Shown: positions 43,636 to 52,038 of the stretch, in pieces
How the letters are laid out: each line of letters opens with the position of its first letter
How positions within the stretch are numbered: the first letter of the stretch is position 1
DNA from: Streptomyces sp. NBC_01485
Lineage (GTDB): Bacteria; Actinomycetota; Actinomycetes; Streptomycetales; Streptomycetaceae
Assembly (NCBI RefSeq): GCF_036227125.1
Contig: NZ_CP109435.1
Coordinates: 6,014,001-6,078,000 of the forward strand
Direction of reading: 5' to 3'
DNA: 64,000 nt
Position numbers and translations under genes: made by a program
Notes under the pieces: model-generated
Told to the model about the DNA's origin: nothing
Seen by the model: only the letters and a program-made list of their open reading frames with translations
The model's database searches: none

Positions 43636-43699
43636 GGAAGGTGAAGGAGGGGGCGGGTTGTCCGTAGTGGATCACCCGTAGTGGGTTACCTGCAGCGGA

Positions 43700-44422
43700 T
43701 CACCCGTGCTGGTACGCCACCATGGAGATGCCGACGTAGTGGACGACGAACGCGGCGAGGGTGAAGGAGTGGAAGACCTCGTGGAAGCCGAACCAGCGCG
43801 GTGAGGGGTTGGGCCGCTTGATGCCGTAGATCACGCCGCCCGCGCTGTAGAGGAGCCCGCCGACGATCACCAGGACCAGGACCGCGATGCCGCCCGTGCG
43901 CATGAAGTCCGGCAGGAAGAAGACGGCCGCCCAGCCCATCGCGATGTAGCAGGGGGTGTAGAGCCAGCGCGGCGCGCCGACCCAGAAGACCCGGAAGAGG
44001 ATCCCGGCCGCCGCCGCGCCCCAGATGCCCCACAGGAGCCACTCGCCCTTGGCGCCCGGCAGCAGCAGCATCGTCAGGGGCGTGTACGTGCCCGCGATGA
44101 TCAGGAAGATGTTCGCGTGGTCGAGTCTGCGCAGGATGCCGTCCATGCGCGGGCTCCAGTCGCCCCGGTGGTACAGCGCGCTCACGCCGAACAGCAGGCA
44201 GGCGGTGAGGGCGAAGATGCCGCAGGCGATACGGCCGCGGGTGGAGTCGGCGAGGGCGGTGAGCACGAGGCCCGAGACGAGGACGGCCGGGAACATGCCG
44301 AGATGCAGCCAGCCGCGGAGCTTGGGCTTGATCTCTTGCGACAGGGAGTGCGCGACGGGGCCGCGGCCGGCGGCCGGTGTGTCCGTGGGCGCGTCGGGGA
44401 CGGGCGCAGTCATACGCCGCAT
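43700..44422 (-). CDS. Hemolysin III / PAQR-family membrane protein
   Basis: A 240-residue, seven-span protein of the hemolysin III (YqfA, PAQR) family. Conserved zinc-type residues appear in SALYHRGDW near 81-89 and in the C-terminal HEVFHSF near 213-219, with the RRLDHANIFLIIAGTYTP block between. Despite the name, bacterial members are likely membrane-lipid homeostasis proteins or hydrolases. The ATG at 44422 has AGG four bases upstream; the ATG at 44413 is an alternative. It ends in a canonical terminator. Confidence 0.9.
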   Translation of the reverse strand: MRRMTAPVPDAPTDTPAAGRGPVAHSLSQEIKPKLRGWLHLGMFPAVLVSGLVLTALADSTRGRIACGIFALTACLLFGVSALYHRGDWSPRMDGILRRLDHANIFLIIAGTYTPLTMLLLPGAKGEWLLWGIWGAAAAGILFRVFWVGAPRWLYTPCYIAMGWAAVFFLPDFMRTGGIAVLVLVIVGGLLYSAGGVIYGIKRPNPSPRWFGFHEVFHSFTLAAFVVHYVGISMVAYQHG

Positions 44423-44842
44423 CGTACCTACGGAACCGTAGGTTGCGGATCAGTCCGGCGAGATGACGCGTCAAGAGTGGCCATCGTCTCACGGGAGTTG
44501 GGCCGACGGGCGATCGGAAGTCGGGGCGACCGGGGATGGGGAGCCGGGTCGACAGGGGATCCGGGGTTGGGTCAACGGGTGTCAGGAGTCGGGTCAAGGG
44601 GTGGCCGTCTGAACGTCATGTGCACGCAAAAGGTCGCGTTTACACGTACTTACCCGAGGTCATGGGCGTGGTCATCCTCACTCCGCTCACTTGTGAGGCC
44701 CTCTGGACATATGGGCGGTACAGTCGGATGATCAAATGAGTGCGGTCGACACCGGATGAGCGCCAAGGTCAGCACCGAGAAGCATCCGGGTCGCAGCCCC
44801 CACGGGGCCTCCAGCAAAAAACCCTCATTTTTAGGAGCAATC
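44423..44842. other. 420-base pckG upstream region
   Basis: Between divergent hemolysin III and pckG genes. It holds G-rich imperfect direct repeats (44520-44605, of the type CGGGTCAAGGGG). Nearer pckG is an AT-rich tract (AAAAAACCC and ATTTTTAGGAG, 44815-44837) leading into the ribosome site. A GTACAGT (44715-44721) could be part of a -10 region. A frame open from 44756 joins pckG, but I reject it as coding. Confidence 0.45.
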
Positions 44843-46687
44843 GTGGCGCGCGACATCGCGGCTCCCCCCGTCATCCCCACCGACCACCAGGAACTCGTCT
44901 CCTGGGTGAACGAGATCGCCGAACTGACGCAGCCGGACAACGTCGTCTGGTGTGACGGATCCGAGGCCGAGTACGAGCGCCTGTGCGGGGAGCTCGTCTC
45001 GAAGGGCACCTTCAGGAAACTCGACCCGATCAAGCGCCCGAACTCGTACTACGCGGCCTCCGACCCGACCGACGTCGCGCGTGTCGAGGACCGCACCTTC
45101 ATCTGCTCCGAGAAGGAGGAGGACGCGGGCCCGACGAACCACTGGAAGGCCCCGGAGGACATGCGGGCCATCTTTACTGGAGAAGAAAACAGTTTCTCGG
45201 GTGAGAAGGGCCTGTTCCGGGGCTCGATGCGCGGCCGGACGATGTACGTCGTCCCGTTCTGCATGGGGCCGCTGGGTTCCGACCTCTCCGCGATCGGCGT
45301 CGAGATCACCGACTCCGCCTACGTCGCCGTGTCCATGCGCACCATGACCCGCATGGGACAGCCGGTCCTGGACGAACTGGGCTCCGACGGTTTCTTCGTG
45401 CGTGCCGTGCACACGCTCGGCGCGCCGCTGGCCGAGGGCGAGGCGGACGTCCCCTGGCCGTGCAACTCCACCAAGTACATCTCGCACTTCCCCGAGAGCC
45501 GCGAGATCTGGTCCTACGGCTCCGGCTACGGCGGCAACGCGCTGCTCGGCAAGAAGTGCTACGCCCTGCGCATCGCGTCGGTGATGGCGCGGGACGCGGG
45601 CTGGCTCGCCGAGCACATGCTCATCCTCAAGCTGACCCCGCCGCAGGGTTCGTCGAAGTACGTCGCCGCCGCCTTCCCGTCCGCCTGCGGCAAGACCAAC
45701 CTCGCCATGCTGGAGCCCACCATCTCCGGCTGGACCGTCGAGACGATCGGCGACGACATCGCCTGGATGCGCTTCGGCGAGGACGGCCGCCTGTACGCCA
45801 TCAACCCCGAGGCCGGTTTCTTCGGCGTCGCGCCCGGCACCGGTGAGCACACCAACGCCAACGCGATGAAGACGTTGTGGGGCAACTCGGTCTTCACCAA
45901 CGTGGCGTTGACCGACGACAACGACATCTGGTGGGAGGGCATGACGGAGGAGACCCCGGCCCACCTGACGGACTGGAAGGGCAACGACTGGACACCGGAG
46001 TCCGGTTCGCCCGCCGCCCACCCCAACGCCCGCTTCACCGTCCCCGCCGCGCAGTGCCCGATCATCGCGCCCGAGTGGGAGGACCCCAAGGGCGTGCCGA
46101 TCTCGGCGATCCTGTTCGGCGGCCGGCGCGCCTCCGCCGTCCCGCTGGTGACGGAGTCCTTCGACTGGAACCACGGCGTGTTCCTCGGGGCGAACGTGGC
46201 GAGCGAGAAGACCGCCGCCGCCGAGGGCAAGGTCGGCGAACTGCGCCGCGACCCCTTCGCCATGCTGCCGTTCTGCGGCTACAACATGGGCGACTACATG
46301 GGCCATTGGGTCGACGTCGCCAAGGGCAAGGACCAGGCGAAGCTCCCGAAGATCTACTACGTCAACTGGTTCCGCAAGAACGACGCGGGCAAGTTCGTGT
46401 GGCCCGGCTTCGGTGAGAACAGCCGCGTCCTGAAGTGGATCGTCGAGCGGCTGGAGGGCAAGGCCGAGGGCGTCGAGACCCCGATCGGCGTCCTGCCGGC
46501 CAAGGGCGCCCTCGACACGAACGGCCTCGAACTCGCCGCCGACGACCTCGACTTCCTCCTCACGGTCGACAAGGAGATCTGGCGCGAGGAGGCCGCCCTG
46601 GTCCCCGAGCACCTGAACACCTTCGGCGACCACACGCCCAAGGAGCTGTGGGACGAGTACCACGCGCTGGTACAGCGCCTGGGCTGA
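44843..46687 (+). CDS. pckG: Phosphoenolpyruvate carboxykinase, GTP-dependent
   Basis: A 614-residue enzyme, standard for the GTP class. It converts oxaloacetate and GTP to PEP, CO2 and GDP at the start of gluconeogenesis. The P-loop with reactive cysteine is FPSACGKTN (Cys282, Lys284). Substrate residues are in MRGRTMYVVPFCMGPLGS near 132-150, and guanine-binding blocks include WFRKNDAGKFVWPGFGENSR near the C-terminus. The GTG start has AGGAG five bases upstream. A short patch near residues 110-122 uses AT-rich codons unlike the rest of the gene. A 19-bp-stem hairpin lies downstream. Confidence 0.97.
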   Translation: MARDIAAPPVIPTDHQELVSWVNEIAELTQPDNVVWCDGSEAEYERLCGELVSKGTFRKLDPIKRPNSYYAASDPTDVARVEDRTFICSEKEEDAGPTNHWKAPEDMRAIFTGEENSFSGEKGLFRGSMRGRTMYVVPFCMGPLGSDLSAIGVEITDSAYVAVSMRTMTRMGQPVLDELGSDGFFVRAVHTLGAPLAEGEADVPWPCNSTKYISHFPESREIWSYGSGYGGNALLGKKCYALRIASVMARDAGWLAEHMLILKLTPPQGSSKYVAAAFPSACGKTNLAMLEPTISGWTVETIGDDIAWMRFGEDGRLYAINPEAGFFGVAPGTGEHTNANAMKTLWGNSVFTNVALTDDNDIWWEGMTEETPAHLTDWKGNDWTPESGSPAAHPNARFTVPAAQCPIIAPEWEDPKGVPISAILFGGRRASAVPLVTESFDWNHGVFLGANVASEKTAAAEGKVGELRRDPFAMLPFCGYNMGDYMGHWVDVAKGKDQAKLPKIYYVNWFRKNDAGKFVWPGFGENSRVLKWIVERLEGKAEGVETPIGVLPAKGALDTNGLELAADDLDFLLTVDKEIWREEAALVPEHLNTFGDHTPKELWDEYHALVQRLG

Positions 46688-46729
46688 CGTCCCCCGGAGG
46701 CCGCGTACAACGGCGTATGTGGCCCGGGC

Positions 46730-46773
46730 CCGCCGTCGTCCCCCCGTCCGCCCCGACGGGGGGACGACGGCGG
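46730..46773 (+). terminator. Very stable hairpin after pckG
   Basis: Arms of 19 bp (46730-46748 and 46755-46773) are perfectly complementary with a CGCCCC loop, 43 bases past the pckG stop. No T-tract is present. Confidence 0.8.
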
Positions 46774-46938
46774 ACCTTCGCCTGCGGGTGCGTCGCGTGG
46801 GCGCGATCAGCCGCAACGGCCCCGCACCCGCAAGGCGGCGCGAACTCCTGCGGCGAAAGGCGTCGCGGCCCAAGGCAACGCGGTGTGTGGCGCCCGGTCC
46901 GCGCGTCGCTGCGGGTGCACGCGGACCGGGGCCGTTCA

Positions 46939-47029
46939 CGGTCCCCCGTAGGGGAGTCCCCTGAAGGGAAGCCTTCCGGAGAGGGTCCCCCATAGGGGAG
47001 CCTTCCGGAGGGCGGTGTCCCGTAGGGGA
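46939..47029. repeat. Short direct repeats CCCGTAGGGGAGTC / CCTTCCGGAG
   Basis: Three copies of a CCC(C)GTAGGGGAG type unit and two of GCCTTCCGGAG alternate between the pckG terminator and the end of the next gene. Several are self-complementary (CCCCnTAGGGG), so small hairpins can form. They fill the downstream gap from 46774, which otherwise has no gene. Confidence 0.7.
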
Positions 47030-47030
47030 G

Positions 47031-47465
47031 TCAGCCGGCGGTGCTCAGTTCCTTGGTTTCCGTCAGTGCGGCGGCGTGCGCGTCCATGCGCTGTGCCGCC
47101 AGGATCGCCGTCGCCGTGTCCGCGCGCGACGCGGCGACGAGGAGCGCGCGGCTCGCGCGGGCGTGCGCCCGCTTGTGCAGGGCGGCCACGAGGTGCGGCT
47201 CCGCCAGGGCGGAGGCGAGGGGCGGGCGGACCGGCGTCCGTCCTCCCCGCAACCGGGTCACCTGCTGCGCGAGCCGTGCGGCCGCGCTGTCCAGGTCGGC
47301 GGACGGTGCCTTCGCGAGCAGCTCGTCGGTGACGGCGAGCAGTGCCGCGAGATGACCTGCGAGCTGAATGTCCAGCTCTTCCTCGCGCGAACGGTGGGGG
47401 AAGTCCGAGGGCGTGCCGGCCATCGTGCTGCTGTGGACCGACTTGGTGCGGATCGGTTCGTACAT
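47031..47465 (-). CDS. Helical protein of unknown function
   Basis: A 144-residue, Ala- and Leu-rich, mostly helical cytoplasmic protein. Blocks such as EEELDIQLAGHLAALLAVTDELLA (residues about 28-52) and RADTATAILAAQRMDAHAAAL suggest a helical bundle. No cysteine or membrane segment is seen. AGGAGG precedes the ATG by eight bases, so translation should be efficient. An inverted repeat lies 38 bases upstream. I do not recognise the family. Confidence 0.75.
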   Translation of the reverse strand: MYEPIRTKSVHSSTMAGTPSDFPHRSREEELDIQLAGHLAALLAVTDELLAKAPSADLDSAAARLAQQVTRLRGGRTPVRPPLASALAEPHLVAALHKRAHARASRALLVAASRADTATAILAAQRMDAHAAALTETKELSTAG

Positions 47466-47502
47466 GAGGATGGCCTCCTGGGATGTCAGGAAACCATCCT
47501 AG

Positions 47503-47519
47503 CTTAGATTCCGTCTAAG
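47503..47519. promoter_or_regulatory. CTTAGA-n5-TCTAAG inverted repeat
   Basis: A perfect inverted repeat with a five-base spacer, AT-rich, located in the gap between the helical protein start (47465) and the aminotransferase stop (47555). It is a candidate operator for the helical protein gene. Confidence 0.5.
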
Positions 47520-47554
47520 ATTGTGCTGAGGCTGTGCAGCCGCTCCCTGGAGTG

Positions 47555-48766
47555 CTAAGGCTGGCCGTAGCCGTCCAGGAAGCGGCCGATACGGCCCACC
47601 GCGTCCCGCAGGTCCGTCGCCGTCGGCAGGGTGACGACCCGGAAGTGGTCCGGCTCCGGCCAGTTGAAACCGGTGCCCTGGACCACCATGATCTTCTCCT
47701 GGCGGAGCAGGTCGAGGACCATCCGCCGGTCGTCCTTGATCTTGAAGACGGTGGGATCCAGGCGCGGGAAGAGATACAGCGCGCCCTTCGGGCGGACGCA
47801 CGTCACGCCGGGGATCTGGGTCAGCAGCTCGTACGCCGTGTCCATCTGTTCCTTGAGCCGCCCGCCAGGCAGCACCAGGTCCTTGATCGTCTGGCGTCCG
47901 CTGAGCGCCGCGACCACGCCGTGCTGGCCGGGCATGTTCGCGCACAGGCGCATGTTCGCCAGGATCGTCAGACCCTCGATGTAGGAGTCGGCGTGTGCGC
48001 GCGGCCCGGAGATCGCCATCCAGCCGACGCGGTAGCCGGCCACCCGGTACGCCTTCGACATGCCGTTGAAGGTGAGGGTGAGCAGGTCGGGGGCGACCTT
48101 GGCGGTCGGGGTGTGCGTGGCGCCGTCGTAGAGGATCTTGTCGTAGATCTCGTCCGAGCAGACCAGGAGGTTGTGCCGGCGCGCGATGTCGGTCAGGCCC
48201 CGGACCATCGCCTCGTCGTACACGGCCCCCGTCGGGTTGTTCGGGTTGATGATGACGATCGCCTTGGTGCGGTCGGTGACCTTGCGCTCGACGTCCGCGA
48301 GGTCCGGCATCCAGTCGGCCTGCTCGTCGCACCGGTAGTGCACGGCGGTGCCGCCGGACAGGGACACGGCGGCGGTCCACAGCGGGTAGTCCGGGGCGGG
48401 GACGAGGACCTCGTCCCCGTCGTCCAGCAGCCCCTGCATGGCCATGACGATGAGCTCGGAGACGCCGTTGCCGATGAAGACGTGCTCTACGTCCGTCTCT
48501 ATGCCGAGGGTCTGGTTGTGCATCACGACGGCCCTGCGCGCGGCCAGCAGCCCCTTGGCGTCGCCGTACCCGTGCGCCGTCGAGACGTTGCGGAGGATGT
48601 CCTCCAGGATCTCCGGCGGCGCCTCGAACCCGAAGGCGGCCGGGTTCCCGGTGTTCAGCTTGAGGATGCGGTGACCAGCCGCTTCCAGCCGCATCGCCTC
48701 CTCGAGAACCGGTCCCCGGATCTCGTAACAGACGTTGGCGAGCTTGGTCGACTGGATCACCTGCAT
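47555..48766 (-). CDS. Class I/II PLP aminotransferase, AlaA-type
   Basis: A 403-residue fold-type I aminotransferase. Cofactor lysine is in NGMSKAYRVAGYRVGW near residue 245. Other PLP contacts are GYGDAKGLLAARR near 66, VIINPNNPTGAVY near 173 and VCSDEIYDKILYD near 205. It resembles the E. coli AlaA / actinobacterial glutamate-pyruvate aminotransferase group, which makes alanine from pyruvate. The ATG at 48766 gives the conserved start MQVIQSTKLANVCYEIRG. Confidence 0.92.
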   Translation of the reverse strand: MQVIQSTKLANVCYEIRGPVLEEAMRLEAAGHRILKLNTGNPAAFGFEAPPEILEDILRNVSTAHGYGDAKGLLAARRAVVMHNQTLGIETDVEHVFIGNGVSELIVMAMQGLLDDGDEVLVPAPDYPLWTAAVSLSGGTAVHYRCDEQADWMPDLADVERKVTDRTKAIVIINPNNPTGAVYDEAMVRGLTDIARRHNLLVCSDEIYDKILYDGATHTPTAKVAPDLLTLTFNGMSKAYRVAGYRVGWMAISGPRAHADSYIEGLTILANMRLCANMPGQHGVVAALSGRQTIKDLVLPGGRLKEQMDTAYELLTQIPGVTCVRPKGALYLFPRLDPTVFKIKDDRRMVLDLLRQEKIMVVQGTGFNWPEPDHFRVVTLPTATDLRDAVGRIGRFLDGYGQP

Positions 48767-48879
48767 GCCTGGGAGCTTACGGCCGGGTAACACTTCCCGC
48801 GCCGTGTTTTCCACCACTTGAGACGGGCATGGGCGGATCGGTCTCGGCCACGCCGGGGGTTGGGTGCGCATGTCCACGC

Positions 48880-49290
48880 TCAGGATCGCGCCGTGCCGTT
48901 AGTGCACCTGGGTTGCGCCGGGGGTGCTTGTGCATCCGGGCTCCCGCAGCGGCCCGGGTCGGCCCCCGGACGCTGCCGGCGAACCCACGGGGGGCCGGGT
49001 ACCGGTTCCACGAATGTGACACTCCCGGGGGGATGTGTCACAGTTCGCGGCCGACGGTATCCCCTGGGGCCGGGGCCGGGGCCCCAGCCGCCGAATTCCC
49101 CACCCACGACTCCAGCGCTGAAGACGTTCCACTCCGTGGGGGCGAAGAAGAGGACGGGGCCGTGAGGGTCCTTGCTGTCACGTATCGCCCGACCTCCGTC
49201 GGCGGTGTGCGCGACCTCCACGCACTCCTGCTGACCGCCCTGCGAGGCGCTGGCCTTTTTGAACGCGGTCACGATCTCCTGGTTCTTCAT
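48880..49290 (-). CDS. DUF397 protein with unusually long C-terminal extension
   Basis: A 136-residue frame. Residues 1-65 are a recognisable DUF397 domain: ECVEVAHTADGGRAIRDSKD, then GPVLFFAPTEWNVFSAG. DUF397 proteins are normally about 60-80 residues. Here the frame runs on for 70 residues through a palindromic repeat (48998-49064), giving proline-rich low-complexity sequence with no counterpart. The natural end may have been lost when the repeat inserted. AGGAAG precedes the ATG at 49290. The XRE regulator usually encoded beside DUF397 genes is absent. DUF397 proteins work with such WhiJ-like regulators. Confidence 0.7.
   Translation of the reverse strand: MKNQEIVTAFKKASASQGGQQECVEVAHTADGGRAIRDSKDPHGPVLFFAPTEWNVFSAGVVGGEFGGWGPGPGPRGYRRPRTVTHPPGSVTFVEPVPGPPWVRRQRPGADPGRCGSPDAQAPPAQPRCTNGTARS
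48998..49064. repeat. Imperfect palindrome (dispersed family, copy C)
   Basis: The left arm (48998-49024) matches the left arm of the 13539 palindrome with a single base change. The right arm has diverged, with only TGTCACAGTTCGCGG and GGTATCCC partly complementary. It lies inside the extended DUF397 frame. Confidence 0.8.
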
Positions 49291-49469
49291 TCTTCTTCCT
49301 CGCCTTCCTCCGGCCGCGTCGCCGAAGGCCGCCGTGGACGACATCCCGCCAACTTCCGGCCGGAAACAACTCCTTGCTCATCAGCCCCTCTGAACTCAGA
49401 ATGCACATGACAAGAACAGTGGTGGCCGGAAGATCTCCGGTCGCCTTGTCATAAGAGGGGACCCCCCAC

Positions 49470-50372
49470 ATGAGAAAGCCTCTCGTTGCCGCGATCTTCG
49501 CCCTGGCCATCGCCGGGGCGGGGGCGGCACCTGCGGTTGCGGCGCCCATGAGTGCGGCGCCTGCGGGCTCGGCTTCCGCGGCCTCGGCTTCCGCGACGGC
49601 GGTCACGGCCGACGCCAAGGCCGCCGCGCCGACGCTTCAGGCCGTCAGCCTCGCCGGGACCGTCGCGCTGAGCAACTGCTCCGGCTCGATCGTCCGCTTC
49701 CCGAACTCCCTGGACACCGACCCGGCGTTGGTGCTCTCCAACGGGCACTGCCTGACGACCGGCTTCCCGGAGCCGGGCGAGGTGCTCGTCAACCAGGCGT
49801 CCACCCGGACCTTCGGGCTGCTCAACTCCTCCGGCACCCGGGTCGCGACCCTGCGCGCGAGCAAGCTCGCCTACGGGACGATGACCGACACGGACGTCTC
49901 GATCTACCAGCTCACCAGCACGTACGCGTCGATCAAGAGCTCCTACGGGATCTCCGCGCTGACCGTGCAGGACACGCACCCGACCGTCGGTACCGCGATC
50001 ACCGTGGCCTCCGGTTACTGGAAGCGGCTCTACAGCTGCAACATCGACGGGTTCGTGTACCGCATGAAGGAGGGGGACTGGACCTGGAAGGACTCGGTCC
50101 GTTACACCTCCGCCTGCCAGACCATCGGCGGCACCTCCGGTTCGCCGGTGATCGACCAGGCCACCGGCAACGTCGTCGCCGTCAACAACACCGGCAACGA
50201 GGACGGTCAGCGCTGCACGGAGAACAACCCGTGTGAGGTCGACGAGAGCGGCAACGTCACCGTCCGCCAGGGCATCAACTACGCCCAGGAGATCTACCAG
50301 ATCCCGGCCTGCTTCACGACCGGCAACCAGCTCAACCTGAGCGCCGCCGGGTGCACCCTGCCCAAGCCGTAA
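49470..50372 (+). CDS. Secreted trypsin-like serine protease
   Basis: A 300-residue exported protein. Signal peptide (about 1-25, ending APAVAAP) and an Ala/Ser-rich propeptide-like stretch to residue 55. The chymotrypsin-fold triad is His93 in SNGHCL, Asp142 in TDTDVSIYQL and Ser223 in GGTSGSPV. Several cysteines (for example NCSG, GHC, YSCN, SACQ, RCTENNPC) suggest disulfides as expected for an extracellular enzyme. The rare ATG-context ribosome site is weak. It is divergent to the DUF397 gene. Confidence 0.9.
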   Translation: MRKPLVAAIFALAIAGAGAAPAVAAPMSAAPAGSASAASASATAVTADAKAAAPTLQAVSLAGTVALSNCSGSIVRFPNSLDTDPALVLSNGHCLTTGFPEPGEVLVNQASTRTFGLLNSSGTRVATLRASKLAYGTMTDTDVSIYQLTSTYASIKSSYGISALTVQDTHPTVGTAITVASGYWKRLYSCNIDGFVYRMKEGDWTWKDSVRYTSACQTIGGTSGSPVIDQATGNVVAVNNTGNEDGQRCTENNPCEVDESGNVTVRQGINYAQEIYQIPACFTTGNQLNLSAAGCTLPKP

Positions 50373-50399
50373 GTAAGGCGAGGTGGAGGGGTCGGTCCG

Positions 50400-52025
50400 T
50401 CACATGGGACTGCGACGGACCGCCCGCCCCGCCAGTACGTCCGTCCGCCGGCCGTCCTCGATCACGAAACGGCCGTCGATCAGGACGTGCGGGATGCCCG
50501 TGGGGAGCGTGCGGGGGGCTTCGTACGTCGCACCCGCCGCCACCGTTCCCGCGTCGAACAGGACCAGATCCGCCCGGTAGCCCTCGCGGATCAGGCCCCG
50601 GTCCGGCAGGCGGAGGCGGGTCGCCGGGCGGCCGGTCAGGTGGGACACGCATTCCTCCAGGGAGAGGATCCCCAACTCCCTTACGTAGTGGCCGAGATAG
50701 CGCGGGAACGTGCCGTACGCGCGCGGGTGGGGTTTCGCGCCCCGCAGGACGCCGTCCGAGCCGCCCGTGTGGACGCGGTGGCGCATGATCGTGCGGACGT
50801 TCTCCTCGTGGCCCACGTGCTGGAGGATCGTGGAGGACAGCCGGTCCTCCAGGAGCAGGCGGCGGGCCGTCGTCCAAGGGGTCTCGCCGCGCAGTCGCGC
50901 CGACTGCTGGATCGTGCGGCCGACGTGGGCCGCCAGGCGTTCGTCGCCTACGCCCGAGATCTCGATCGTGGCCCAGTCGACCGGCACGCCGTGGCAGCCG
51001 TCCGCGCCGGTCACCTCCAGGTCGTGGCGGATGCGGGCGGCCGTGTCGTCGTCCGCGAGGCGGCGCAGGATCTCCTGCGGGCCGCCCTCGCTCGCCCAAC
51101 TCGGCAGCAGCGCCGCGAGAGTTGTGCAGCCCGGGGTGTAGGGGTAGGTGTCGAGGGTGATGTCGGCGCCGGAGGCGAGTGCCTCGTCCAGGAGGGTCAG
51201 CAGCTCGGGCGCCCGGCCCTCGTTCACGCCGAAGTTCATGGTGGCGTGGGCGAGATGGAGCGGGCAGCCCGCCTTGCGCGTCAGCTCGACCATCTCCGCG
51301 TACGCCTCCAGCGCGCCCGCTCCGTAACTGCGGTGGTGGGGGCAGTAGTAGCCGCCGTAGCGCGCCACCACCAGGCAGAGTTCGGTGAGTTCGGAGTCCT
51401 GCGCGTACATGCCGGGCGTGTAGGTCAGGCCGGACGACAGGCCCACCGCGCCCTGTTGCAGCCCCTCCGCCACCAACTGCCGCATCCGGTCCAGCTCTTG
51501 GGGTGTGGCCGGGCGGTCCTCCCAGCCGACGGCCAGGGCGCGGACCGTGCCCTGAGGGATCAGATACGCCGCGTTGACGGCGATGCCCCCGCCGTCGAAA
51601 CCTTGGTCCAGGCGGTCCAGGTACTCGCCCACCGAACGCCAGTCGAAGTCGAGTTCGTCGCCGTACCCGTTCCAGCCGGCGATGGCCCGGCGGACCTCCT
51701 CCAGGGTGCGGTCGTCGGCCGGGGCGTACGACAGCCCGTCCTGGCCGAGGACTTCGAGGGTCACCCCCTGCGCGGCCTTCGCGCTGTGGTCGGGGTCGCG
51801 CAGGAGAGCGAGGTCGCTGTGGGCGTGCATGTCGATGAAGCCGGGGGAGAGGGTCAGGCCCTCCGCGTCCAACTCCCGCACGGCCTTCGGGCGTTGGCAG
51901 CCCGCCGCGGCCGCCTCCTTGACGATCGCGACGATCCTGCCGTCGTCGATCAGCACGTCCGCGCGGTAGGAGTCCGCGCCGGTGCCGTCGACGACGTCCG
52001 CGTCCCGGATGACCAGGTCTTCCAC
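50400..52025 (-). CDS. N-acyl-D-amino-acid deacylase (D-aminoacylase)
   Basis: A 541-residue amidohydrolase that removes the acyl group from N-acyl-D-amino acids. Metal ligands are in FIDMHAHSD near 63-71, and the blocks CPHHRSYGAGALEAYAEM near 225 and HATMNFG near 258 (where a Lys/Cys bridging ligand region lies) follow. The C-terminal beta-domain (about 465-541, with GYRADLVLFDAGTV) is typical. It begins with GTG and follows the D-serine-dehydratase-like gene with 13 bases between. The product would be free D-amino acid for that neighbour. Confidence 0.88.
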   Translation of the reverse strand: MEDLVIRDADVVDGTGADSYRADVLIDDGRIVAIVKEAAAAGCQRPKAVRELDAEGLTLSPGFIDMHAHSDLALLRDPDHSAKAAQGVTLEVLGQDGLSYAPADDRTLEEVRRAIAGWNGYGDELDFDWRSVGEYLDRLDQGFDGGGIAVNAAYLIPQGTVRALAVGWEDRPATPQELDRMRQLVAEGLQQGAVGLSSGLTYTPGMYAQDSELTELCLVVARYGGYYCPHHRSYGAGALEAYAEMVELTRKAGCPLHLAHATMNFGVNEGRAPELLTLLDEALASGADITLDTYPYTPGCTTLAALLPSWASEGGPQEILRRLADDDTAARIRHDLEVTGADGCHGVPVDWATIEISGVGDERLAAHVGRTIQQSARLRGETPWTTARRLLLEDRLSSTILQHVGHEENVRTIMRHRVHTGGSDGVLRGAKPHPRAYGTFPRYLGHYVRELGILSLEECVSHLTGRPATRLRLPDRGLIREGYRADLVLFDAGTVAAGATYEAPRTLPTGIPHVLIDGRFVIEDGRRTDVLAGRAVRRSPM

Positions 52026-52038
52026 GGTCCCGACTCCC

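Noticed and set aside
44756..44842. Longer pckG start
   Set aside because: The 29-codon extension lacks a ribosome site, whereas the GTG at 44843 has AGGAG five bases upstream and gives the family length.
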